A stretch of DNA of 64,000 nt from Chara braunii (taxonomy: Eukaryota; Streptophyta; Charophyceae; Charales; Characeae). The number at the start of each line of letters is the position of its first letter. The stretch's first letter is position 1. The stretch lies in assembly GCA_003427395.1 (NCBI GenBank), contig BFEA01000746.1:78372-142371 (forward strand). Direction: 5' to 3'. Below, one piece after another: positions 42,951 through 54,400 of the stretch. The notes beneath the pieces are model-generated. The model was not told the DNA's origin, searched no databases, and saw only the letters and a list, made by a program, of their open reading frames with translations. A program made the position numbers and the translations under genes.

Positions 42951-43330
42951 CAAAGGTGTTGTTATTCTTGACTCCTTGTGGTCTTTTGAAATGTTATGTT
43001 TCCCGGCCTCGAGCTATACTTAATCAGACTTGGCTTTTGTTATTAAGAAATAAAAAGAAAAATAAAGTTCGGAAAAGATTGCCACTTCAGAGAGAGAATG
43101 TGGAAGAGTAGGGAAGGAAGATCTCTGTGCTGGATGCCGTTTTGAGAGCAGGTATACGATATCTGTCCATCTGTCCAGGTGCAAAAAGGTCAGGTGGGCT
43201 TTTTGGGAGATGCACCAGAACAAAAAGGAAAAATAAAGAAGAGTCTCAATGACATGCAGTTGCTGATGGGGGTTGATCGGTTGGTTTCGCAGCCAGTAGA
43301 TCTATATCGTTTTCTCCTTCTTTTGTTTCG

Positions 43331-43372
43331 GGGGGTAGGGGGNGGGGGGGGGGGAGNGGGGGCTGGGAGTAG
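43331..43372. repeat. G-run with two N
   Basis: A homopolymer-rich G tract with ambiguous bases; a sequencing or assembly weak point. Confidence 0.9.
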
Positions 43373-44690
43373 ATCTATATTGGTGGGTGGTACTCCAATA
43401 ATAATACCACTCTTTTCCAGAACTCCTCATGACCATTGGATGGCAGGGAGAGCTGTGGGAGGGAGATTGCTTGCAGGTTCTGAAAAAGTGTGTGGAGGGG
43501 AGTGCGTAGGGACTTTTGTGTGATTATCTGGGATCATACATGCACTAGGACTTCTTTGACTAAGCTCTGGACGTGATTGCGGTCAGATACATCCAGGTTC
43601 AGTTATGGTTGCCATCAGATACATCCAGGAAAATACAACTGTAGCATGAGTATGTCCTAAGAGTTTACGCTTGTCGATTCCCTGCTGCTTCCGCACGTCT
43701 TCGCCACAGCCAGTTCTTTTTTCCCTTTTTTTTTTTTCAGGGCACAGCCAGTTCTTTGAAGGCTCAGCTGAAAGGCTACAGAGTGTGATCACATAAATGT
43801 CATGAAAATGATCTAAGAAAAAAAAAGAAAAGGAAAGGCTACCGACTGAGTGGGTGGAGGGGCCAGGGAGGGAGAAGGGGGGGGAGGGGGGGGGAAGGAG
43901 GAGGGAGGGAGGGAGGAAGGGGGAGGAAATGAGAAAGGGATGTAGTGTAATGTGGTGGGGACTTGTTGCTGCTGGTCACTTCCTATTTCTGTGGCTCGAA
44001 GATTTTGAACAATGATGCTCTTCCACACACACATGAGGTGAAGAGTCTTCTGCACTTCAAGCCTTTTCTTTTCTCAATTTTGCATCAGAAATTCTTGAAG
44101 CCTTTTTCTTGCTGTCTACCGCCTTCCCCCGAACACACGTTTGTTCTTTCCTCGAATTCGCGTCAGAAATTCTGGAAGCCTTTTTCGTGCTTGCTACCAT
44201 CGTCACCCGAACACACGGTCATCATGAATGTCTACAAGCTACTTTTCCGGTCAGATACAGTCATGATCAGGGTGCATTGTGCTCAGGAGGAGGATGGAAG
44301 TCCGGGCAAAAAAAATAAGAAAAAAAAAAGAAACTATCTTAACTAAGTCATGATGAAAGACAACTGATCCGCAAGTTTCCAAGGAGTTGGGGGGAAGAAC
44401 AATGCAGTCGTTGTTTGTGGGATAGGATCTTTGTCGTGCTCCCTTTTTTGGTAATCATCATGTCTGGAGAGACTGCTTTCAGTTTCAGGTATACAAAAGA
44501 AAGCACAGTGGAAAATTTCAAAATATTCAAAATAATAGTAAGATAATAATTCAAGTTATTCACCTGTTGTTGGGTAAGAAGCCACTCAGAATTCTCTGAA
44601 CAGTGAACTGTGGAAAAGGAGCAAGGATGAGCTGGATGAACTTGTTCTGGGTCTTTTGCCTTTTTGTATGTACATGGGGTTAGGCCACAT
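43373..44690. other. no gene; duplicated 60-bp word near 44.1 kb
   Basis: TCAGAAATTCTTGAAGCCTT at 44085 and TCAGAAATTCTGGAAGCCTT at 44163, each followed by CTTGCT..CCGAACACACG, form a short tandem duplication (about 78 bp). A G/A-rich tract lies at 43850-43940. No gene is seen. Confidence 0.5.
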
Positions 44691-46255
44691 CCCTCACTTT
44701 ATCCACCTGCAGTGGATTCCAACTCATGAACTGTTATTAACTATTTTAACTAATAACAGTGCAACAACCATTATGTTTCCCAGCCATGTTTTCAAAGTTG
44801 CGATTTGCATGCTGGTGCGACTTTCGGGGACCAAGGAGCGTGGGGACTGGGTCACCGAACAGCAGCTCTGCCGGCTGTTGCCGCATAGCCACAACATTGC
44901 GGAAAGGATGGAAGAGCTTCTTTTCTCCATCCCCCTCCATTGGTGGAGGATCCTACGAAAAGGTCCAACCATCGAGGGAGGGGACTGGGTGGTAATAGAT
45001 GAGGATGTGGACAGGGTGGGTAATGTGGTGGTGGAGCGCTACCCTGAGGTTCTGCTGAACCTGTTCAACACGGGACCAGGAAAACCGGCTGCACAGGTGC
45101 AACCCGGATGAGGTTGCCTGGGTGGCAAAAAGGAACGAACTCAGCGAATTAGGGTATGCAGAGAAAAGGACCAATCATTATGGGTAGCCTTCAAACCAGA
45201 GATCCCCATACAGAACTTACCCATTGATGTGGAGGAATGGAGGTGGCAAGTCCCCGGGATAGGGAGGGAAGTGAAGTACTGTACTCTCAAGACACTAAGC
45301 ATTAAGGCTAACTATAGGATGCTCAGATCCAGGCTGAACTTAAAGGATCGGGTTAAGGAACGGTGGGCAAAACATTTAAATGTTCCACAGGAGGCTCTTC
45401 GCCGAATCTTATATGATTTAAAGGGGTGAATGGTAATCCAGCCAAAATCGCGTCTCTACAGTGGCAGTTTTTCCATCGATGCCTGCCCTCTAACGCCTGG
45501 CTAATTAACCACACCTGCCTTGAGCAGAAAGGCATCGCGTTGCCGTGGTGCCCAGCCTGCAGGGAAGGATCCCCTCGCGAAAGGTAAATGAGACCATAGA
45601 ACACATATTCCTCCCATGCCCAGTGGCAGTCCTTACTTGGAGGTGGTGGGCCCGGATCTGGACTGAGCTGGGAACTGGGGAAATATGGCCCTTGGATTGG
45701 AGAGCGATCCTGTGTGGTCTGTGGACCGTTCAGACCGCCCACACCCCACCCTTCACAGCGAACACGTTTGCACTGGGCAGAAAAGCGGTGTTGTGGGCCC
45801 TCTGGCGTCAGCGATGTGTCTTGGTTCGAGAGGGTACACACACAGCACAAGGGTGGACTACTGAAATAATCAAGAGTGTCATTGAAATAGAGATCAGGGC
45901 CCAGTGGAACAAAGTGATCCAAGGGATGGCAGGCATGTCCAAAAAGTCGGACATTTGAACAACGCATTACAGTAACTGCTGAATTTTGTAAGGCATGGCT
46001 GGGGTGGGAGCGTGTGGGGAAAATGGCGGGGATAAAATGGGAAGGATGGCAGCTGGAGGACCAACCAAGATTGGATGCTTCCCAGAAGAACTATCATCTT
46101 TGCTCCTATGGTTGGAGGGTAACCGCAACCTGACGCTTGCCTCATGTGTATCTGAGGTCAACACCCGTCTCCCCTGCCCCCCCCGTCTGAGTTTCCTGAT
46201 CCCTTTCCCGTCCCTCGGAACACTCTGGTAGATCTGGATTGGTTTGGTGGGAGGT
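44690..46255 (+). pseudogene. LINE ORF2 C-terminal half, 5'-truncated
   Basis: ERGDWVTEQQLCRLLPHSHN and GPTIEGGDWVVIDEDVDRVG (44830-45010), then STLKT/KTLSIKANYRMLRSRLNLKD (45285-45345), LQWQFFHRCLPSNAWLINHT and CPACREG (45458-45565), ETIEHIFLPCPVAVLTWRWW (45590-45650) and LWALWRQRCVLVREG (45793-45837). A C-terminal VDLDWFGGR lies near 46230. A frame change lies between 45430 and 45560, plus stops. It is better preserved than the other tails, so useful for defining the zinc-binding domain. Confidence 0.85.
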
Positions 46256-46561
46256 GAGAGGCCCTCTGCTCTGCATGTTTGGGAAGCGACCGTCGGGTGG
46301 AAGTGGAGGGCTGTCGCATCGATCTCCACTTGCCCCCTGGGGTCTGGTGCCCAGGGCCTGCCACGACACCCTTCGTGACCTGCCCGAACAAGCTGTGGAA
46401 GGTGCCTCCCTCCATTTTCTGTTTGCAACCATGTGAGACTCTGATATCTGAAGCGGTCCTTTTCTCATAAGAAGGTGCTCCTGTACAGTCAATCCCCTGG
46501 TCAAACAGGGCAATCAATGCTGGCAGGGAGTAAGAGTTTTTCTAAGAAACCACAATGTTTA

Positions 46562-46705
46562 GGGACGCTGGATCCGTTTTCTAGAAGGTGCTGCTCCCCA
46601 CCAATAGATGGAGCCTCCCCGGGAGTACTAGCGGTGTCTGCTCCTATAAGCACCGCTGGCATCAGCTCGGGTTGTCCCCCCCTCCTCCCCCCCCCAAAAA
46701 AAAAG
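46562..46705 (+). mobile_element. SINE copy downstream of the LINE
   Basis: GGGACGCTGGATCCGTTTTC, CTCCCCACCAATAGATGG, then AGCGGTG (46630), loop TCTGCTCCTATAAG, CACCGCT (46651), and an A-run after a C-rich stretch. The stem pairs C with G where the 37.3-kb copy pairs T with A. Confidence 0.8.
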
Positions 46706-46959
46706 GATTGAATTTGAATTTTGAACTCATGAGCTGTTAATTGACAAGAGCTAAGTGTGCTGCGTATAGTTCTGGATCTTGCAGTAGTCAAAAGCACATG
46801 ACAAGCTTAGGAAATATCCTTACTTTATCCATCTGGATGCCAACTCATGACAAGCTTAGGAGGACCTGAAAAAAAATACTAAAAGATTCGTCATCTTAGG
46901 GAATATCTATTTTGCAACCTAAGATATAGTTTCAATTGTTATTAAACCACCAGTACATC

Positions 46960-47120
46960 CGAAATAGGAGATTGAACCAGCAGGTGTTGCTCCCCACCAA
47001 CAGATGTGGAGCAGCCGGACAGGCAAAGCCTCAGTTCCGGCGGCTCTCTTACCACCACCAGGATACAGGCCTTGCAGAGGGGCTTTAAATATTAACAAAA
47101 GAAGAGAAAAGAAAAGAGAA
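46960..47120 (+). mobile_element. SINE copy, diverged
   Basis: CCAGCAGGTGTTGCTCCCCA and CCAACAGATGTGGAGC are followed by GGCTCTCTTACCACCACC (the same loop type as the 7.8-kb copy) and an A/G-rich tail AACAAAAGAAGAGAAAAG. Confidence 0.6.
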
Positions 47121-47429
47121 GGAGGCCATGACGGTCCGTCGCCTCCAATGTTTTTTAGGACAGGCTCAATCTGCTTTTTCAGATGTACTGGTGGTTTAAA
47201 CTTCACACCTCACGGTGCTTTTTTCTGCTGGCCTATTCGTTCCTTTCTTTTCTTTTTCTTTACCCCAAAACCAGTAAAGTTTCTTGTCAGTGAATGCTGA
47301 AGGAACATTCCATGCTATCTTGACAATTTACTTTTTTTTGTTTTGGGTTGGTTTAAACTTTTAGTTCAAACATCATTTGCAAACCTTCAACCTGGAAGGA
47401 TGTAAGAGCGCCATCTGTGTTGAGGCGTT

Positions 47430-47520
47430 GCAGGTATTGATGGCTCTTTTTTTTCAAGTCTTTTGTATTGGTTGGGAGCTGCACCTGCTGGTTTCAATAC
47501 CCAGAAAGGTTCCGAGTCAG
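47430..47520 (-). mobile_element. 3' module fragment, minus sense
   Basis: A T-run at 47443-47453 is followed by TATTGGTTGGGAGCTGCACC and TGCTGG, the complement of the module centre. The rest is lost. Confidence 0.4.
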
Positions 47521-47930
47521 TCAGCTTAGCGATTTCAAAGCTACAGTAATCCAGGCTCATTGCCCCATTTTAGCCCACAGAGGCCTACAGAGACAGGCGG
47601 CGACAACAGTATAGTATACCAAAAGCAGGGGCTTCGGAGAGCTGGTATGGTTGCAAGGGCTGGGCTTGGGGAGTCAGCCCCAGGTAGGACACAAGAGTAA
47701 AAACAGCGGACAGCCTGAGGAGGAGCCCGGTCCCCCTGGGCACAGGGGGCCAGCGGCACGGATGTAACAACAATAAATGACAGAGGCAGGATCTGCAGAC
47801 TCTTTGCGCACAGCGGATGGGCCGTCGCTGCCAGATTTTTCGCGCACACAAGGGTGCATATAGGACTTGTAGATGACATCCATTGGTCGCAGGGCAGGAT
47901 CATGTCAGTCATTTCTTCGATGTATACAAG

Positions 47931-47972
47931 GGGCGCTGGGCCTGGTTCCCAGCACGTGTTGCTCTGTGACAC
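47931..47972 (+). mobile_element. 3' module fragment
   Basis: GGCGCTGGGCCTGGTTCCCA and GCACGTGTTGCTCTG match the start of the subfamily seen at 50.43 kb. No hairpin or tail follows. Confidence 0.5.
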
Positions 47973-47994
47973 AGGAGCTTACATGGTTGTGTGG

Positions 47995-48490
47995 ATTTCT
48001 GCGCCCCTTTCAGTTTTCTTTTTCTTTAAAGGAGTTGTACACTATGTTTCTGGTTTTGTCTTCCCCTTTTCTTTAAAGGAGTTGTGCTCTATGTTTCTGG
48101 TTTTGTCTTTACAAATACCGACGCACTTTTGCAATTTTTGTCCTCGGTGGGGAATCCCTGGGTTTACTTCCGTGTCCCATAGTCTTTCGTGTAAACATTT
48201 GGTGCCGGAGTTGTACACTATGTTTCTGGTTTTGTCTTTACAAATACCGACGCACTTTTGCAAGTTTTGTCCTCGGTGGGGAATCCCTGGGTTTACTTCC
48301 GTGTCCCATAGTCTTTCTTGTAAAAATTTGGTGCCGGAGTTGTACACTATGTTTCTGGTTTTGTCTTTTCAAATACACTATGTTTCTGGTGTTGTCTTTA
48401 CAAATACCGACGCACTATTGCAGGTTTTGTCCTCGGTGGGGAATCCCTGGGTTTACTTCTGTGTCGCATAGTCTTTCGTGTAACTGTTTG
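47995..48490. repeat. about 132-bp tandem repeat, three to four units
   Basis: GAGTTGTACACTATGTTTCT, TTACAAATACCGACGCACTT, TCCTCGGTGGGGAATCCC and CATAGTCTTTCGTGTAA recur with a period near 132 bp (about 48078, 48210, 48340-48370). Shorter partial units start the array. Frames across it are repeat-driven. Confidence 0.85.
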
Positions 48491-48543
48491 GTCACTTTGG
48501 TGCCTTTACGCTCTCCATGAATGCAGTGCTTTCTTTCTTTCTT

Positions 48544-48738
48544 GGGGTAACTTCAGAAGAGTCACAAAAACGAGTTATAATTGCACTATGGGCCAAGATG
48601 CAGTTTGCAATTGGACTTCGGGCACCCTGCCTGGCCAGAAAGCTGGGTTGTATACATTGCCCGAACTGCAGTTCGAAACCGTATCTTGGCCCATAGTGCA
48701 ATTATAACTCGTTTTTGTGACTCCCCCGTAGTTTCCCC
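48544..48738. mobile_element. foldback/MITE element, 195 bp, long inverted repeats
   Basis: Forty-one bases at about 48559-48599 (GAGTCACAAAAACGAGTTAT...) recur perfectly inverted at about 48682-48722. Homology with mismatches extends outward to GGGGTAACTTC / GTAGTTTCCCC and inward almost to the centre. Flanks are both CTTT-rich (TTTCTTTCTT | ... | TTCTTTTC), so a duplication cannot be read. No coding capacity. It is a non-autonomous DNA element of unknown superfamily, and young judging by the perfect arms. Confidence 0.85.
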
Positions 48739-49056
48739 TTCTTTTCTTTTTGTTGTAAAAGGTTGTGCAGGCTGACGTATAGGCAGCCCCTACCCTGGCA
48801 GCCAGTGCTTTGATCGCACCCCCACAACACACCCAGGGAAGAGCAGGGGCATTCCAAGCCGGGAGACTCCCAATGCTTCCCAGTCGCTCAGTGCCCCCCC
48901 CCCCCTCCTCTCTCTCTAACTGTGTATGTCGTGAGCACAGCCAGCAGGACGCTCAACGACTCAACGGGCGGAACCCCCCATACATCTACACTGCCTTGCG
49001 ACCGCCCCCCCGTGGGGTATCGCGGATTCCAAGCGCAGGATTATAGTGAGTGCCGA

Positions 49057-49147
49057 CACACTCAATCAAGCCAATCAGGACTCGATCCCACTGCCTGTGT
49101 CTTGCAACACAGGAACCTGTAGAACACAGGCGCCCGACCAACTGGGC
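49057..49147 (-). pseudogene. tRNA-like sequence with long variable arm
   Basis: Minus strand: TAGCCCAGTTGG fits the A box and forms a D arm GCCC/GGGC. An anticodon-like stem follows (GCCTG..CAGGT). Then a long variable arm CCTGTGT/ACACAGG as in class II tRNAs, and GGATCGAGTCC as the B box. Loop position 33 is G, not T, and the acceptor stem is not convincing. It is likely a tRNA pseudogene or a tRNA-derived SINE head. Confidence 0.5.
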
Positions 49148-50410
49148 TACGGCCATTCACCACAAATGCATTTCTGCGCCCGCGTCTTTGCATGCAATCT
49201 TTCATGCACTGTTCTTCCTCATTGTTCGCACCATCCATGGTCCCTTCACGCCTTCTTCTCCTTCTTGACGCCGTTGACTCCTGGTCCTGCCTTACACCAT
49301 CTCTCGTAACCTCTTTTCCCACCTCCATCTACATCCGAAAGGATCTTGTTGACCCTGAGTGACCATAGAAATCAGATTGCAGCATGGAAAGTGGCTCTGG
49401 ACCCCTCGTTCTGCGTTTCGATTGGCTATGAACACTCCCAAATGATCGACATGGCCTTCCCGACCCATTATCCCGTCGTCTCCCTTCCCTTTCTCTCTCC
49501 CTTCTATGCATCTCTCCTCCTCCTCCTTCGCAACTAGAAATCTCGCAAGTGCTTCTTCCTCTCTCTCAAATGCTATCAGCCACCTCGAGGTGAGTAGTGG
49601 CTAGATAGGAGTGATCGGCGGATCAGAATGTCCTGGTGAGTCTACCACGACTTTGTGGGATCGCACGCCAGATAGCTGCGATGAAATGCAGGATCTGGAC
49701 GGCTCAATGTAGAGTGATCGCCGAAGGGTGCATTGGGTGTGCATCGACTGAGATCGTTGGTGCTCTAGCAAGGGTAAGAGACAGTGGTTGGTTGCCTGAG
49801 GGCCTACGTGCATGAGAGCATAGCAATCTGCCAATTTGGCTTCAATTTATTCTGAGTGGAAGTTCACGCATGGTGAGGCACCATCTTCTCTTATCTTCGC
49901 TATTTGGTTTCTTGAGTCTTATGAGTTCTCTTCGTTGCATGGATGCCAGGCGTATGCGTATACTCCTTGGATGTACGAAGTCGCCAACGTCGTTTTCCTT
50001 AAATGAAGTAATGGGTGTTTGCTTTTCCCAAGCATAGGCATGGAATATTGTTTGCCTCGTCCGTTAAACTTTTCTGCTTGCAAGACGAACACGAGTGGTG
50101 ATCGTTTCCTTGAAAGCACCTGAGTATCCGGCCTCGTCTGCTGGCTTGCATTGGGTCTCATTTTGGTTTGATTTTTTTCTATGTATGGAATGAAATGTGT
50201 CTGCCTCTCTAGTCTTATCTGAATGTTTGTATTTTTCTCAAAGAAAGGTTTTGTTTCGCATGACAGGGATGTGCGGAACACTCACTAAACTCTTCCACTT
50301 GCATGTCATGGTGAGCATGCAGCGTGGGTTCGGTGTCGATCTTTACATGTGTAAATGTTGAGTGGATGGAGTAGCTTTCCCTTTCTGTAAGTTTCTGAGT
50401 TTAGCTTGGA
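49148..50410. other. no recognisable feature
   Basis: Mixed-composition DNA with no supportable gene. Confidence 0.4.
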
Positions 50411-50931
50411 AGATTGAGAGGATGCGCGTATGGGGCGCTGGAGCCAGTTCCTAGCATGTGTTGCTCTCCACGAATAGATTGGAGCTTTTGTCCCTTTTTT
50501 TTTTTTTTTTGAAAGACAATGCTCCAGTCTATTAGTGGGGAGCAGCACGTGCTGGGAACCGGGCCCAGCGTCCCATTTGAGACCATATTGAGAAACATAT
50601 GCATAGCAATTTGAGATACCGGGCCCATTACTCGGCTTCGCCTAGGAATGGTAGCTAAGTAAAGCATCAACTACATTTTTTTGGGGTTACTGGCACTGGA
50701 GATATATACAGAAAATTTGAGTCAGAAAAAAATCAAGGATAACTGACCTACCCAGTCAGGCATAGCTCACAGGGCAAACTAAACTCAAAGACCCTAAAAA
50801 GAGCCAGAACAACCCAAACCAGGATAAATGACGCTCAGCTGTCTGAACCTCAACCTGCTCCAACCACCCATCCTCATTATCAAGACTCTTCAAGGCCTCA
50901 CAACCCCAACTGCTTGGAGCTTTTGTCCCCC

Positions 50932-50962
<31 letters not shown>

Positions 50963-50976
50963 TTGAGAGGATGCGC
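50411..50976 (+). mobile_element. very short SINE (module plus A27) with 17-bp target-site duplication
   Basis: AGATTGAGAGGATGCGC occurs at 50411-50427 and 50960-50976. Between them, after removing the nested insertion, lies only about 98 bp: GTATGGGGCGCTGGAGCC, GCTCTCCACGAATAGATTGG, AGCTTTTGTCCC, CC and about 27 A. So the 3' module alone plus poly(A) can transpose, either as a 5'-truncated copy or as a minimal SINE. Confidence 0.85.
50495..50913 (-). mobile_element. nested family D retroelement, minus strand, with 16-bp target-site duplication
   Basis: TTGGAGCTTTTGTCCC occurs at 50479-50494 and 50914-50929. The insert begins (plus strand) with T16 and the complement of the 3' module (CTCCAGTCTATTAGTGGGGA, GTGCTGGGAACCGG), followed by about 330 bp of body. 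Poly(A), 3' module and duplication together identify LINE-mobilised retrotransposition. Full length is 419 bp. Confidence 0.85.
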
Positions 50977-51289
50977 ACGGTGTTCTCGTGACACCCTTCT
51001 GCTTGCACGGAAGCTTGCATGAGATGGATCACTCCTTCCGTTTTTGTTGATGTCAATGATGTTGTTTGACATGGTCAGGGGCAGACACTCCGCATTGTAT
51101 CCACACGATCACTCAAGGTCGAGTCTTGAGTTTCCATACAATGATGGAAGGACATGTGTGTGCAAGTGGGATGTTTGTGAGGCTGCGTTCCGGATTGGAC
51201 GACCTTAGCACTTCCCAATGGAAAGGCATTGCTCTGCCTTTGCTAACTCAGGATTTGTGACTATCAACACGATCTTTCCCCCTTTCTCT

Positions 51290-52290
51290 ATTCTACTCCC
51301 CTTGAACGAGCTGATTGTTATTCCCTGGCCGGTTATTGTTCCCCACTGCCCTCGCACTCTGTGCTTGGATTGCTGTCATATCGATCACCTGAAAAACAGA
51401 GGGTTCGACTTCGTGCCACATGGAGAAGCAGAGGTAGCAGAAAGAGCCACTCGGTCGCGCCCCTCTGATGCCGGCTGTGAACTCTACAAGACACGCCACC
51501 GAACTCTCGTGCATAGTCGGGATCGTATGTATACTCCTACCCCGTTTCACCCCGGTAAACGATGCAGAAGGGCTTGGGAAAAACTTCGCGCGCATTTTTT
51601 GAACTAGGGAGACACTGTCTTTCCTGCCATCCCGTCCGATCATTTTGTGGTCAAGGGAGCGACAGGGGCTAATGGGAAAGACCTCTGCCACCACGAGAAG
51701 CTTTCCTAGGTCTTGGGATATAAGAAGAAGATCAATCCTTGAGTTAGATCCACCTGCCTGTCCTTTTGACACCAGGCAACTGAGGCAAGTGTATGCTCTT
51801 TTGTTTATATGATAGATTCTGTAAGCATCTGAAAGGTGCATGTGAACCATAAACTGACCCAACATGAGCACATCACGTGCCAAACTTGAAACCATGACCC
51901 ATTACCAGACTTAAACCATCAGTCCATAGGGAAACTAAATTGAAGAACCAAAACACGCATTTTGCCGAGCCTAAAGTAACTAGTACCGGTTGTTGGAAAA
52001 ATCAACACGGTACTGGTATAATTGTGGTATTGGCCTCCGTCCCATTGAAAAGTCTGGGCCTACATATTCATCCGTTGCTCTACCAACCCTGGGACGAATG
52101 ACCCAGGGGCGGTACTCATATATGAAAATGGATGAACAGTAACTTCAGATCGATTGGTGGCTCAAGGGTCCGTGAGAGGAAGATCTCCCATCCAACACTG
52201 GATCTGGCATGATATTAAAATCCCCTGCTAAGATGAGAGGTCCATCTTTTGGCAGTATTTGTTGAAGGCATTAAAGGACGGATGCAGCAA
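51290..52290 (-). pseudogene. LINE endonuclease domain fragment, minus strand
   Basis: Minus strand: LAGDFNIMPDPVLDG (about 52232-52190), then AYRIYHINKRAYTCL, SNSRIDLLLISQDLGKLLVV (51745-51685) and SLDHKMI (51650-51630). These are the GDFN, SRIDxxxIS and DHK blocks of the LINE endonuclease. 51293-51895 is open for 200 codons in this frame. No RT follows, so the copy is a fragment. Confidence 0.75.
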
Positions 52291-52388
52291 GTTTTCAGTT
52301 CGCAAAGGCAAAAAAAAAAACACGCCGGCAACGATATATCATGGCATGAGTTTGCCATGGCAATTTCTGTAGAAAAGGATCCATTGGC

Positions 52389-52445
<57 letters not shown>
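52389..52445. repeat. (CT)n microsatellite
   Basis: About 28 uninterrupted CT units. Confidence 0.97.
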
Positions 52446-52448
<3 letters not shown>

Positions 52449-53490
52449 CCCATCTGACACCACGGCCGGCCCCTGTAATGATGACATCCGTGCCTCAGTC
52501 CCGGCTGCAGTACTTTCATTGCTTTTGGGAACTCGGCGGCTGTTTTCTTTGCAGGCATGTGTTTTCTTCGCGCATTCAAAAGTCAAAACTGACTTCTTCA
52601 AGTTACTTGCCTGAAAAAACTCACTGTCTCTGTTGGGTCATTGGGGGCATACACACAGACTTTGTAATAGTTTGTATAGGACTTAATCTCCTAGTGCTGC
52701 TTTCAAATACAACCAAGTTGAACCAACTTCCTTCGTCTTTATCGTAGTCAAAATCAATATTGACAGGCTAGATGTGGGGGTTAGCTAGATGACCAAGCCC
52801 ATCAAGGATGTAGGTTTTGCTGGGCCAGATTTTTCATTCCTTGCTTAGATATAGAGTTTAGTAAATGGGTCTCTTATACGTAGACTATATCAGACCATCT
52901 ACCATCTGTTGATATCTAACCAGTGTCTCCTACTTGCATCAGAGGAAGGAAGATGCAAACAGAAGGCTCGAGTTTGGCCCTCTGCTTTGGATTCTGCAGG
53001 ACAGGTATGCACACCATTGCCAAACTCCGTGACCCCACATGTACACCAGACAGATTCCGCTCTAGGAAATGAAGGTGTCCATGGTGCTATAACCATTTGC
53101 GTATTTTATTGGAATCTTTTCATGTGGAATGGTTTTGTTCTCCTTTTTTATTGATGCCCTCATAATTACTGGATTATGCTGTCATCTTTCCTCTCCCCTG
53201 TCCTTCGACTGAATTTCTTCTTCTTTTTTGTTTTATTTTTGGAGGAACAACCCGAGTGGATGCTAGGGTGCTGGTAAGGAAACCGACGCACGGAGATTCC
53301 AGTTATATGCTGTCATCTGTCCTCTCCCCCTGTAAATTCTCAGGGCATTTTGCTGTGCCAAAAAAAAAAAAGAAAAATCACCAAAGATTGGCGGTGTCCA
53401 AAACGTGCTTGCGCACTCGCTAATTTTAATTCTCTTTTTATTTTTTCTTATGTTTATTATTAGTATTTATTTTTTGTATTTTATTTTTAT
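52446..53490. other. no recognisable feature
   Basis: TATGCTGTCATCT(G/T)TCCTCTCCCC occurs twice (53176, 53306), suggesting a small duplication. No gene is seen. Confidence 0.4.
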
Positions 53491-53494
53491 TTGA

Positions 53495-54400
53495 CAGTTG
53501 GTAAGAAATTTGGATTTCCTGCGTCCTGGTCCCACCAAACCCGCAAAAAATCTCTTCCCTACAGTGGCAGATAGCACACCGCTGCCTGCCCACAAACGAC
53601 TGGCTAATAGATCCCACAAACCTGGAACAGCGGGGCCTGGCGCTGCCGTGGTTCCAGCGGTGTCTGCACATGTTTCCTTCCCATAAGAGGGCGGAGACTA
53701 TCGAGCATATTTTTATGCAATGCCCAATAGCCCAGTTCATGTGGAAGTGGTGGGACCGGATTTGGCGGAAGATGGTAACGGATTTTCCCTGGCCATGGTC
53801 ATGGCGGGCCATTGGCCATTGGCAGGAGAAGGTTCGGCCTTTGTTGAAAACATTTCTGGCTGGGCAGGAGGGCAGTGATGTGGGCGCTCTGGAGACAAAG
53901 GTGTGTCTTGGCCCTGGAAAATGTGAGGATAGAAGGAGCGGAAATAGTGGAACAAATCCAGCAGTAGGTACAGCTAGCACTCATACAAAGATGGTCCGAC
54001 ACGAAGTCACAACTGGATCTTTTCACGCAAATCTCTGACGTCAGGAAGGGGCTTACAGCATTTTGCACAGACTGGTTGGGAGGAGAGAGGGAGGGATGGG
54101 TAGCAAAGGTCACATGGGGAGGGGATAAAGTCGAAGCTCAACGAGGTTTGGAGGATACAAGGGACTACAAGTTAGTTTCAAAGAATGGACCCAGGTGGAA
54201 CCCTCATTCCCTTTGCGCCCCCCCACAGACTTCCTGGACCCCTTCCCTCCCCCCACGCCCTCTCCCTGACGGAAACTTTGGTTTGATGACAGCCTCATAT
54301 TCTTCGCTACAAAGGCAAGGGTATGGAAGGAGGTCCCACTGGTGCCCCCAGTGGCTCCTTCCCCTCCCTCTGTACAGTACAAAGTCAGAAGGGTGGGACG
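53495..54400 (+). pseudogene. LINE ORF2 zinc-binding tail, 5'-truncated
   Basis: LQWQIAHRCLPTNDWLIDPT (53560-53625), LEQRGLALPWFQRCLHMFPS (the first zinc Cys is Phe), ETIEHIFMQCPIAQFMWKWW (53695-53755) and WRAIGH (53800). LDWLGGER near 54070 may be the interior tail. At least two frame changes. The 3' module starts right after, at 54394. Confidence 0.75.
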
